Assembly (NCBI GenBank): GCA_030608765.1
Contig: JAUWDN010000001.1
Coordinates: 1 to 21,565 of the forward strand
Source: Promethearchaeota archaeon
GTDB taxonomy: Archaea > Asgardarchaeota > Lokiarchaeia > Sigynarchaeales > SOKP01
Length of the DNA stretch: 21,565 nt
Direction of reading: 5' to 3'
Within the stretch, counting starts at the first letter, position 1; each line of letters opens with the position of its first letter. This document shows positions 7,910 through 15,448 of the stretch, one piece after another. Under the pieces are notes generated by a model that worked only from the letters and a program-made list of their open reading frames with translations, was not told the DNA's origin and ran no database searches. The position numbers were made by a program, and so were the translations under genes.

Positions 7910-9658
7910 TTAAGGTAAACTTGTTGGCGGAGGAGTTGGGTTTTTTGTTTTCATTATGTTAGCAAAATTTTCATAAAATTTTTCTGATACTTCTTTAAAA
8001 TACTCATCATACAATGGAATTCTTAATTTTTGAAAATTAGTTAACCATATTGCCGATATTAAGCCAATTCCTCTTGTTCCCGTTAATGATTCAAGATCTG
8101 ATTGTTGGATCCCCCCACCTAAGGTTTTAGCAGCGACTAATTTTTCTTTTTCTGATCGTAGTGGTAAATTTATGACCGTATTCATATTAGATAAGATTGT
8201 GTCATCAATGGGCGAATATTGTTGAGAAATCACTTCGAGAGCCAAATTGAATTTTCTTCCTTGACGGGAAATATCTTTAAATACATTGCTATGTCTCATC
8301 ATCTCTGGTCTTAACAAGCTTGGAGCCTCTTCAATTGTAAAAATTACAACAGGCAAATCTAAAGGGTCCTTCAATTTGTTTCCTGCTTTGATATACAACT
8401 TTGGTAAATTTAGCTTATATATATCATAAAAAGGTTTTGGTAATGTCCGTTCTAATTTTTTCTCAAAAGAAACAAAGTCAGTTGATGATTTCAAGGCTTT
8501 TCTAATGTCAAATAAAGTTCTAGCTAAGACGCTATTAAAAAGAAATTGTTCAAGATCAGAAATCATTGACACGTTAAAGACTATTAACTGTCCTTTTTCT
8601 AATTTTTTAATAATCTTAGGTAATTTACTACTAGCATTCGATTGAAACATATTTGAATAAGTTAACCAATGTAATCTCCTTCGTACAGCAGCTAATGTTC
8701 TGTCGTTGTGATTTCCAGGAGGAATATATAAATCATCTAATAAAGATTCAATATAATCTTCTTTTTTGTCTCGATAAGCAGAATGCACAGCACCTACTTG
8801 TAAATCATTAAATGTGCCCGTAGAAAACAAATCCTCTGGTTTTACCTCTTGAAGATTGATGATACAAGGTTCTGACATACTCTTGAGTTCTGCAGGGGGT
8901 TCTCCTTTATTAGGATACAGGTAAAACCATTTTCCAAATAATTTATTATTATTTTCAGATGCGTTAAAAATGTCGTAAATACCATATTCCACACACCCTA
9001 ACGCATATTCATCGTGCACATCAATAGCTAACATTGAAGCTCTTTTACCCTTACCATTCATAATTACATTAGCGTTATGTTGAAGTAATCCATCAATAAA
9101 AACTTGGTTCAGGTTTGATTTTCCCGATCCTGTTGCTCCCGCTATGAAAAAGTGATAATTTAGAAAATTGAAGGGAAAGTATACATTTACGTTTTTCTCG
9201 GAAGCCAAAGTGCCCATAAAAATTCCATCAGGAGAAAAAATGTTTTTTAGATACTCTGCTTTATCATCCTGTATTGCTGAAACTTCCATTGTATGAGGTT
9301 TCAATATCCCTTTTTCCATTAAATCCTCTATTAAGAAAAATACATTAATCGTATATGCTTTTTCTTTCTTAGTTTTTGTATCCTTTTCCACGCAAATAAT
9401 TGGGCGTCCTTGAATTATATATTGTAATTCCATTTCCAGCAAATCTTTGATATACTTACTTATTTCTACATTTCTTAATTGTTGGCGCGTCATGATGTAA
9501 TCTGAAATTGTTTGCACATTAAGGATCTGAACGATAATAGTATATTCTTTATTATTTTTTTTATCTTCCGCGCTTAATTTTAAAAAACCATGAAGATGTA
9601 AATAATGCTCGTGAAAAACTTCAATCTTACTCTCTAAAGAATTGATTCTAATAATCAT
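7910..9658 (-). CDS. herA: HerA, hexameric DNA translocase
   Basis: FtsK/VirB4-type ATPase that pumps DNA and drives NurA during end resection. The 582 residues begin with a beta-rich N-terminal (HAS-barrel) region (about 1-160). Walker A GATGSGKS (174-181) and MLAIDVHDEY (209-218, equivalent of the DPHGEY motif) follow. Next are the Walker B-like VVIFTIEEAPSLLRP, then SRQGRKFNLALEVISQQYSP, which carries the conserved R-x-GRKF and Q sensor residues. The tail is proline-rich (PTPPPTSLP). AAAGGTAT about seven bases upstream of the ATG at 9658 is the Shine-Dalgarno. It is the first gene of the herA-nurA-mre11-rad50 transcription unit; the 183-base AT-rich gap upstream should hold the operon promoter. 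Confidence 0.95.
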   Translation of the reverse strand: MIIRINSLESKIEVFHEHYLHLHGFLKLSAEDKKNNKEYTIIVQILNVQTISDYIMTRQQLRNVEISKYIKDLLEMELQYIIQGRPIICVEKDTKTKKEKAYTINVFFLIEDLMEKGILKPHTMEVSAIQDDKAEYLKNIFSPDGIFMGTLASEKNVNVYFPFNFLNYHFFIAGATGSGKSNLNQVFIDGLLQHNANVIMNGKGKRASMLAIDVHDEYALGCVEYGIYDIFNASENNNKLFGKWFYLYPNKGEPPAELKSMSEPCIINLQEVKPEDLFSTGTFNDLQVGAVHSAYRDKKEDYIESLLDDLYIPPGNHNDRTLAAVRRRLHWLTYSNMFQSNASSKLPKIIKKLEKGQLIVFNVSMISDLEQFLFNSVLARTLFDIRKALKSSTDFVSFEKKLERTLPKPFYDIYKLNLPKLYIKAGNKLKDPLDLPVVIFTIEEAPSLLRPEMMRHSNVFKDISRQGRKFNLALEVISQQYSPIDDTILSNMNTVINLPLRSEKEKLVAAKTLGGGIQQSDLESLTGTRGIGLISAIWLTNFQKLRIPLYDEYFKEVSEKFYENFANIMKTKNPTPPPTSLP

Positions 9659-9841
9659 GGGTAATATACCTTTGGACTATTTTTAATTATTATAATAATT
9701 ATTTGATCTATATAAATAAAGAATGCTATTAATCCCTGGTTAGAAGATTATCTGTTCTTTTATTTTATTTAGAATTTATCTGTTTTAAATTTGTAGGACT
9801 TTAGAAATTTAATAGTTTTTAAAAATCAATAAAGAAATGCT

Positions 9842-11026
9842 TCATTTTAGAAAATCTTCAATTAGGTTATACACCGTTTCAAGAATATCCTTCTCTGGTA
9901 AGAAGGTTAATCTCATATGCCCTTTTCCATAATCCCCAAAACCAGAACCATAGACCAGACATACTCCTGTTTCTTTGAGCAATTCTACAACTAATTCTTT
10001 ATCGTCTTTCCATCTTCCAAATTCATTTAAATCTAATTTCGGGAAAAGATAAAACGCCCCATTAGGTTTAACGCAACTGATTCCCTCAATTTTACGCAAT
10101 CTATCATATGAATAATCCCGTCGTTCTTTTAATTTCTTCACCATTTCTACAGTATGATTACTTGGAGTCTTTAAAATATCTACTGCAGCAAATTGAGCAA
10201 CAGAACTAGCAGATAGACGCGCTCTTGCCATTTTTGCTATACCATTTTTCAATTCTTCAAGTTTATTCTCAGGATCGTGATAATAAAGGTATCCTAATCT
10301 CCAACCAGTTACTAAATGTGTTTTTGAAAATCCATTTAGTCCTATAATCGGAACATCCTTACTTAACGACGCAGGACATACATACGGTTTATCATAAGTA
10401 ATTTGGTCGTAAATCTCATCAGATAAAATAGGTAAATTATATTCTCCAGCTAAATCTATTATTTCTTTGATCTTTTTTTCTCCGTACAAGACACCAGTGG
10501 GATTGTTAGGAGAACATATTAAAATTGCTTGAGTCTTATTTGTAATTTTCTTCCTTAAATCTTCAATATTTGGTTCCCAATCTTGTTTCTCATCAAGCTC
10601 ATATTCAACAGGAATTCCATCGTAGAATTTCGTGTAATTGATGTATAACGGATAAGAAGGACCAGGTATAAGTAATTCTCTCCCATTTTCTATTAATCCC
10701 GATACAATAAAGTTAATTCCTTCGGTAACTCCCGAAGTAACCAGAATATCGTCAGTTCCAATATTGAGATTTTGAGTTTCCTTAAGAACTCTGCTTAATT
10801 CTTCTCTTAGTTCAACAACCCCTAGTGAATTGACGTAATTATTTTTACCCTGGCGACTAGCATTAAATAAAGCTTCTGAAATAAATTTTGGAGTGGGGAA
10901 GTCGTAGGCAACTGGATCTCCAATATTTAAATGATAAACCTTCTTACCACTTTTAGCTACTTCATGGGCAACAGCAGCTATTTCTCTTATCGCATATTCA
11001 ACGCCTTTTACTCTATTTGTAAGCAA
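9842..11026 (-). CDS. Class I/II PLP aminotransferase, alanine/aspartate aminotransferase-like
   Basis: Transfers amino groups between an amino acid and a 2-oxoacid. The 394 residues are full length for fold-type I class I aminotransferases. The conserved GDP segment (36-38) is followed by CSPNNPTGVLY (171-181), Asp203 in LSDEIYDQI (PLP ring nitrogen) and Lys235 in GFSKTHLVTGWRLGY (Schiff base). Arg243 is a PLP phosphate ligand. MRLTFLP near the C-terminus carries the substrate carboxylate Arg. The best guess is an archaeal alanine-type enzyme; aspartate or tyrosine transaminase cannot be excluded. The start is a TTG (11024-11026): the conserved N-terminus LTNRVKGVEYAIREI begins right after it, no in-frame ATG or GTG lies upstream, and GTGGAA precedes it. 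Confidence 0.9.
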   Translation of the reverse strand: MLTNRVKGVEYAIREIAAVAHEVAKSGKKVYHLNIGDPVAYDFPTPKFISEALFNASRQGKNNYVNSLGVVELREELSRVLKETQNLNIGTDDILVTSGVTEGINFIVSGLIENGRELLIPGPSYPLYINYTKFYDGIPVEYELDEKQDWEPNIEDLRKKITNKTQAILICSPNNPTGVLYGEKKIKEIIDLAGEYNLPILSDEIYDQITYDKPYVCPASLSKDVPIIGLNGFSKTHLVTGWRLGYLYYHDPENKLEELKNGIAKMARARLSASSVAQFAAVDILKTPSNHTVEMVKKLKERRDYSYDRLRKIEGISCVKPNGAFYLFPKLDLNEFGRWKDDKELVVELLKETGVCLVYGSGFGDYGKGHMRLTFLPEKDILETVYNLIEDFLK

Positions 11027-11141
11027 AATATTCCACTCTGTACTTTTAATAATTAATTAATATAATACACTTAAGTATACAGAATGGAGCGTTAAATAAA
11101 TTTTCCTTCTTGAGAAAATGTGTAAAAGAAATAGCGATTCG

Positions 11142-11230
11142 GTGAGTGGGGGCTCAAACGCGCGCCTAATCCACACGTTCTGCTGGGCTATGCTAAGCCA
11201 TCTTTCTATGGTTAAACTTTGTAGTCTCAC
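11142..11230 (+). ncRNA. Candidate structured RNA, no known family
   Basis: This 89-base island is 51% GC by my count (45/89) in surroundings far richer in AT, the usual signature of structural RNA in an AT-rich genome. Its ends pair (GTGAG 11142-11146 with CTCAC 11226-11230). Inside are GTGG...CCAC enclosing GGC...GCC, and GGCT...AGCC overlapping CCAT...ATGG as alternative hairpins. TTTTTATTT follows directly on the plus strand and would serve as a terminator. The minus-strand reading has a TGGCTTAG A-box-like and a GTTTGAGCC B-box-like string, but cloverleaf pairing fails. Strand and function are inference. Confidence 0.42.
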
Positions 11231-11251
11231 TTTTTATTTAGTAATGGAAAC

Positions 11252-11271
11252 AAATCAATATAAATCAATAT
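11252..11271. repeat. Perfect 10-base tandem repeat (two units)
   Basis: AAATCAATAT occurs twice in direct tandem, immediately downstream of the GC-rich island and its T-run. It is too short to assign a role and may be slippage in AT-rich sequence. Confidence 0.5.
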
Positions 11272-11429
11272 AAAATTAAAAACTCTCAAAATCAAAACTT
11301 CGGGACTATCAACATTTCTTTAATTTTTTATTTTATAAATAGCATCCAGTAATTCAGTTCCACATTTTCTCGTAATATAAATACCCAAATTCGATTTGTG
11401 TAGTGAATTTGTAAGTAATATGTGGAAAG

Positions 11430-11798
11430 TTAAAACTGGAATTCCCTATTACGTAATTTGGATACCAAACGGCCACGTGAGAGAAGCTGAATTCCAAATT
11501 GAGAACTGTAATCGCGAGAAAAATCCGTGTCAATGTTACAAACCATAATTCCTCCTTCAATTTCGGGGATGTCAACACAAGCTTTATGAAGTTGACGCAA
11601 TTGTGTGATAGAGATTTCTCTTTTCCAATCCCGAACGAATACGCCATAATTACCATACTTTCCATTACGAATGAGCGCGTTAAATGTCCAAACTTTCCCC
11701 GATTTCCCTTTTAATTTTTGCGGACCATTAATGTACTCGTACTTTTCAGAAAAAACTTTTTCGGTTAACTCTGATAAGGATTTATCTCCTATTGACAT
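11430..11798 (-). CDS. Small Mrr/PD-(D/E)XK restriction-endonuclease-like protein
   Basis: A 122-residue single-domain protein. Its pattern resembles the Mrr_cat core: an N-terminal helix with a Gly-rich strand GKSGKVWTFNALIRN, the strand YGVFVRDWKR, the helix SITQLRQLHKAC, then EGGIMVCNI and a final GIQLLSRGRLV strand. In active Mrr enzymes the first strand carries Asp and the second Glu/Gln-x-Lys. Here only the Lys of RDWK (preceded by Asp) is clearly retained, so activity is uncertain and it may be a DNA-binding derivative. GTGAT three bases before the ATG at 11798 is a weak Shine-Dalgarno, and a TATA-like TTTATATA lies about 20 bases upstream. The gene stands alone, next to the structured RNA candidate. 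Confidence 0.6.
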   Translation of the reverse strand: MSIGDKSLSELTEKVFSEKYEYINGPQKLKGKSGKVWTFNALIRNGKYGNYGVFVRDWKREISITQLRQLHKACVDIPEIEGGIMVCNIDTDFSRDYSSQFGIQLLSRGRLVSKLRNREFQF

Positions 11799-11980
11799 AA
11801 AATCACATTTAGTTTTATATAAATATATTTCATAAGTAATATATAAGTGTTATTTAGAAAGATATGAAAACTAATCATAAAAATAAGTAATACGTAGATA
11901 ACATTACGAGATATATGAATTGCATCATAAGTAAAACTTTTCCTAGCAGCCGACAAAAAAAACCTATAAATAAAGACTTC

Positions 11981-12835
11981 TCAAACAGAACTTATTTTCT
12001 TAAGTTTAAACAGTTTGAATAGCGGATAATCTCCGTAAATATCTTGACCTTTCTCTTTAATATACGGATAAAGATTTTCTATTAAATATTCAATCAATTT
12101 GCCCGCTACAACCTCACAAATATTATTACAATCTAAAAAACCGTCTTCTAGATACAAACATGTGTTGTTATGAAAAAGACAAAACTTTTTCATTTGTAAA
12201 GATATGCCCTCAGCGGATAAAAGGCCAATATGGCTCCACAGATCTTTAAATCCCCCTAAACTATGGGGTGCAACGCCATTAAGTGCTTCTTTTAAGGTCC
12301 TAAGATTTATTTGCGCGTTCTTATTATCTAAGGCACCTAATCTCTTTTTAATTAAAATAGATTCTTTTTTAGCTTCGATTTTGCATAAAAATATATATTT
12401 CTGTAAGAGTTCTTCAGCTTTGCTTGCTTTTTCAGGATGTTTTATCCTCCACCCCGAGACTTTCTTACAACTTATGGCTTTATTCTCTGAATTTGAGAAT
12501 CCTGTAGGATAAATCCAGCATTGAGGTGGCTTTATTCCAGAATTATGAATTAAACATCCATTTATTTCTTTATCGAATAGAAAACATTTTCCAGTTTTTT
12601 CATTAAATCTTAATTGAAAAGAAAAGACATTACTTCTAATAAAGTCGTTTACGCTAGCATATCCTCTTTTAATATATTCTTTAGCGAGAACCCGTGGAAC
12701 GTCAATCTTAATAGAACAACAATCTCCTTTACATATTTGAGGATCCGTACAATTTGGACCTTCAATAGCAGATTTCATAAAATTATTATATTGTTCAACA
12801 ACTTGCCAAAAGTAAGTGTTATTTTGATCTATCAA
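11981..12835 (-). CDS. Cysteine-rich YkgJ-like (CxxCxxCC-type) metal-cluster protein
   Basis: A 284-residue protein. The N-terminal half has C29, C35 and C39-C40, followed by GKCFLF (C84), NGCLIH (C94), PPQCWIYPTGF (C106) and C123. The order CC, then G-x-C-x-F, then P-x-x-C-x-x-YP is that of the YkgJ/UPF0153 family, which is thought to bind zinc or an Fe-S cluster. A second Cys group (C219, C226, C236, C240) lies near the C-terminus after a charged helical middle. The start is a TTG directly abutting the TAA of the upstream PCMT-like gene, in the same frame and without a good Shine-Dalgarno. The next Met (residue 20) also has none, so initiation by coupling is likely. Enzymatic role unknown. 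Confidence 0.75.
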   Translation of the reverse strand: MIDQNNTYFWQVVEQYNNFMKSAIEGPNCTDPQICKGDCCSIKIDVPRVLAKEYIKRGYASVNDFIRSNVFSFQLRFNEKTGKCFLFDKEINGCLIHNSGIKPPQCWIYPTGFSNSENKAISCKKVSGWRIKHPEKASKAEELLQKYIFLCKIEAKKESILIKKRLGALDNKNAQINLRTLKEALNGVAPHSLGGFKDLWSHIGLLSAEGISLQMKKFCLFHNNTCLYLEDGFLDCNNICEVVAGKLIEYLIENLYPYIKEKGQDIYGDYPLFKLFKLKKISSV

Positions 12836-14086
12836 TTAACTCATATGTTTCTTTAATTTACTTTGTACACTTTTAATCTCAAGTTGGTATTTTTCAATGA
12901 GTTTTATTTTTGTTTCTACTAATCTCGGATCAACGATACCCTTTTCTTTAATATCTTTTTTTAACTTGCCAATCAATTCTTTTATTTGTTCTAAAGAAAT
13001 GTTGACATTCTCTAAATATTCTCGATTTTTCTTTTCAATTTTTGTATTAATTGCGTGTTCCATGTGTTGCTTGATAGCATCATAGATACTTTCATCGTTG
13101 ATTTCGTACGATTGGTTGATTTCGAACGATTGGCTTTTTGAATAAGGTTCTAATCTCACTTCATCCAAAATGTTAGAAGCGTAATTAACGATGATATTTC
13201 CCTTGAAATTTATGTTTTTCGGTTTGTCTTTTACATTCTTATCGGTAAATGCTTCAAGTTCGTCTATATCAGTTATAAGCTTTAATTCATCCAATTCAAT
13301 TTGTGTTATTAGAGGTGTGAATCGGACTTGAAGAAACTTCTTTCCATAAAAATTATCTCCAAAACGAATAATTTGGGTGTAAGTTTGCAAATAGTTTTCT
13401 CCAATTGGGGCAAATAATACCCCTTCGGTCGAATCTAATTGTTTTAATAGTGGAGATATCCGTTCTTGTTTTATAGCGCCTGTCACGAGAATTTTTTGCC
13501 ATGGACTTAATTCGGGAAATCCTTCAAGAGGATTTTTTACTATAACTTCGATTTTCCCATTCAATTTTTGATTGTTTAAATTTTCTGAGGTAATTTTAGC
13601 TATTTTCGAATTGGCTTCCAAAATTACAATCCTACCTTTTGGAGCTAATTTATGAGCTAAGACGGCAATGTACCCACTTTTTGCACCTAAAATAAGTAAA
13701 TCGTCGTTATCGTTTAAGATTAATTTTTGTAGCATAATAGAAATCATATGGGGGGCAGAAATTGTTCTAAGCGATGCGGGGTTCTCTTTATCTAAGTAAA
13801 ATAAAACTGGAGCATCGTCGTAAAGTCTAACTTGATTTTGTATTTCACTTGGTACAAAATCCTTTAAGGGAACATCTAAAAAAGCCTTAAATAACCTTAT
13901 ATCTTCTAAATAGCCGTTAAAATGGAGCGAAAATAACAACTGTATTTTTGACCGAAACAATCTCTGATTTTCATAGTAATTTGCTAATTTTGGGACGATA
14001 ACTCTAAGCTTTTTAAAGCTCTTAGTTAAGCCATCAAAAACTGGCTTCCAATCTTCATCAATTTTATCAATTATTGTTTCTGACAT
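12836..14086 (-). CDS. PCMT-like (protein-L-isoaspartate methyltransferase fold) protein with coiled-coil extensions
   Basis: The middle of this 416-residue protein follows PCMT: DVPLKDFVP (71-79), RTISAPHMISIMLQ (107-120), LILGAKSGYIAVLA (131-144, SAM motif I), RIVILEAN (152-159), PLEGFPELSPWQKILVTGAI (186-205) and FAPIGE (225-230). Classical PCMT is about 210-230 residues. Here an N-terminal helical extension of about 65 residues and a C-terminal extension of about 155, ending in a Lys/Glu coiled coil (335-416), are added. Motif I reads GAKSGY rather than GxGSGY, so SAM binding may be altered and the repair activity is not assured. An 18-base tandem duplication gives QSFEINQSYEIN near residue 325. 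A TATA-like box about 27 bases before the ATG and the lack of a Shine-Dalgarno suggest a leaderless transcript. It pairs with the Cys-rich gene downstream. Confidence 0.8.
   Translation of the reverse strand: MSETIIDKIDEDWKPVFDGLTKSFKKLRVIVPKLANYYENQRLFRSKIQLLFSLHFNGYLEDIRLFKAFLDVPLKDFVPSEIQNQVRLYDDAPVLFYLDKENPASLRTISAPHMISIMLQKLILNDNDDLLILGAKSGYIAVLAHKLAPKGRIVILEANSKIAKITSENLNNQKLNGKIEVIVKNPLEGFPELSPWQKILVTGAIKQERISPLLKQLDSTEGVLFAPIGENYLQTYTQIIRFGDNFYGKKFLQVRFTPLITQIELDELKLITDIDELEAFTDKNVKDKPKNINFKGNIIVNYASNILDEVRLEPYSKSQSFEINQSYEINDESIYDAIKQHMEHAINTKIEKKNREYLENVNISLEQIKELIGKLKKDIKEKGIVDPRLVETKIKLIEKYQLEIKSVQSKLKKHMS
13097..13132. repeat. 18-base in-frame tandem duplication in the PCMT-like gene
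   Basis: Two adjacent 18-base units (13097-13114 and 13115-13132) differ at one base (T versus A). They encode QSFEIN and QSYEIN. The duplication is in frame and lies in the linker between the methyltransferase fold and the coiled coil. Confidence 0.75.
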
Positions 14087-14186
14087 ATTATTAACAAAAT
14101 AATGATAAATTATATAGTTATTATACCTTTTTATATTAAAATATTATAAACTACTAATTCCGTCACTTAAAAATTTCGATACTTTT

Positions 14187-14765
14187 ATGTTTGTTTTAGA
14201 TGCGTCAAATTTTAAAGAAGCAAGGATTACAATATTTCTGATTTCTATCAATACACTCTTGTATGTTTTTTTTTCATTTGGTTTCGAAGATATATTTTAT
14301 CTATTAGTCCAAATTAATTCCAAAATCATTAACGATTTAGAAATATGGCGCCTTTTTACTTCAATGTTTTTACATGGAGGCGTCCTTCACCTCTTCTCTA
14401 ATATGGTATCACTTTTAATTTTTGGAGTATATGTTGAGCTCAGTTATTCTAAATACCAATTCTTAATTCTATACTTCATATCCGGATTAATTGGTAGTTT
14501 TTTCTCAATGTTATTTTTACCTTTAAATGTAATAAGTCTTGGCGCGTCTGGTGCAATCTTTGGGTTAATTGGGGCTGCTTTTTCAACAATGATTGTTGAG
14601 CGGAACACTCCATTAATAATTCTCGGTTTGTTTTATGTCTTTTATTTCGTTTTTTCTTCCTTTTCTCCTGGAATTAACGCTTTTGCTCACATTTTTGGCT
14701 TATTAGGAGGATTAATGATTGGATATCTTTTCAAAAGGAATAAAAAACCCGCTACAAATTATTGA
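14187..14765 (+). CDS. Rhomboid family intramembrane serine protease
   Basis: Cleaves membrane proteins within the bilayer. The 192-residue, roughly six-TM protein carries the full rhomboid signature. It has WRLFTSMFLHGGVLHLFSNM (54-73) with His63, His68 and Asn72 of the oxyanion region. GASGAIFGLIG follows with catalytic Ser121, and NAFAHIFGLLGG with catalytic His168. Both dyad residues are present, so it should be active. No Shine-Dalgarno is visible before the ATG; TATA-like stretches at 14128-14150 lie in the 100-base gap shared with the divergent PCMT-like gene. Its stop is two bases from the convergent nth stop. Confidence 0.93.
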   Translation: MFVLDASNFKEARITIFLISINTLLYVFFSFGFEDIFYLLVQINSKIINDLEIWRLFTSMFLHGGVLHLFSNMVSLLIFGVYVELSYSKYQFLILYFISGLIGSFFSMLFLPLNVISLGASGAIFGLIGAAFSTMIVERNTPLIILGLFYVFYFVFSSFSPGINAFAHIFGLLGGLMIGYLFKRNKKPATNY

Positions 14766-14767
14766 AA

Positions 14768-15436
14768 TTATGTTTTTTTCTTTCTTTTAGCTCTCAAGGC
14801 TATTTCCATTGAGAAATCTTTTTCACAATGGCTATTTATCGGGCATAAATCACATTTGGGATGATTTGGTAAGCAAATCTCCTGACCGAATCTTACGAAT
14901 AACCTGTTCAAGTGGATCCAGTAATCCTTTGGAATGATTTTTTTTAATTCTTTTTCAGTTTCTTCCGGTTTTTTCGTCTTAATCCATCCCAATCTATTAG
15001 GGATTCTATGGACATGGGTATCAACTGGTATTGCTGGAATTTTAAAAGCGTATACTAATACACAATTTGCCGTCTTTGCTCCAACACCGGGTAATGAGAA
15101 TAAATCCTCAAAATCATCAGGGACAACACTAGCAAATCTACCTTTTATGATTTGAGAAACTTCTTTAATTCGAGCTGCTTTTACCTTGTAAAACCCAGAC
15201 TTAAAAACTAATTTTTCTAATTCCTCGATCTCAGCATTAGCGATAAGCTCCGGAGTGTTAAATCTAGCAAAAAGCGTTTTAGTTGCTTCTTCTGTGTTTG
15301 AATCTCTCGTCCTAGCCGATAAAATCGTGGAAATTAGAATTTTAAATGGATCTTGCTTTTTTCGTGCTAACCGATCTAAATGTGTTTCACCTTCGATTGC
15401 TTCTCTAATTTTCTCTAAGATGTCTATGTAATTCAT
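14768..15436 (-). CDS. nth: Endonuclease III, bifunctional DNA glycosylase/AP lyase
   Basis: Base-excision-repair enzyme removing oxidised pyrimidines and cutting the AP site. The 222 residues include LSARTRD (39-45), the HhH motif LPGVGAKTA (115-123) with catalytic Lys121, and PVDTHVHRI (137-145) with catalytic Asp139. The Fe-S ligand set is Cys188-x6-Cys195-x2-Cys198-x5-Cys204, the exact Nth spacing. The C-terminus is KRKKKT; the T-run encoding it also reads as an oligo-T signal on the plus strand just after the rhomboid stop. It starts 12 bases after the upstream RNA methylase stop, with GGA as a weak Shine-Dalgarno, so the two genes are probably co-transcribed. Confidence 0.96.
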   Translation of the reverse strand: MNYIDILEKIREAIEGETHLDRLARKKQDPFKILISTILSARTRDSNTEEATKTLFARFNTPELIANAEIEELEKLVFKSGFYKVKAARIKEVSQIIKGRFASVVPDDFEDLFSLPGVGAKTANCVLVYAFKIPAIPVDTHVHRIPNRLGWIKTKKPEETEKELKKIIPKDYWIHLNRLFVRFGQEICLPNHPKCDLCPINSHCEKDFSMEIALRAKRKKKT

Positions 15437-15448
15437 AGTTTTTCCAAA

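Larger units (their letters stand above)
11027..11429. other. 403-base non-coding gap with a GC-rich island
   Basis: No ORF of interest covers this gap. It holds the aminotransferase promoter at its left end (AT-rich, 11041-11075) and a GC-rich island at 11142-11230. A short tandem repeat lies at 11252-11271, and AT-rich sequence runs up to the stop of the small nuclease-like gene. Confidence 0.6.

Noticed and set aside
11142..11230. A canonical tRNA gene on either strand
   Set aside because: A- and B-box-like strings exist, but the T stem has mismatches, D-loop G18-G19 is missing, and the acceptor stem breaks after five pairs. Kept only as a structured RNA candidate.
11354..11665. Minus-strand 103-residue ORF in another frame of the Mrr-like gene
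   Set aside because: It overlaps the better-supported 122-residue frame, which has a Shine-Dalgarno and a recognisable fold pattern.
11430..14086. A restriction-modification or defence island formed by the Mrr-like, Cys-rich and PCMT-like genes
   Set aside because: No DNA methylase specificity motif, helicase or toxin is present. The PCMT fold methylates proteins, and the Mrr-like gene has its own promoter-like sequence and a 182-base gap from the pair.
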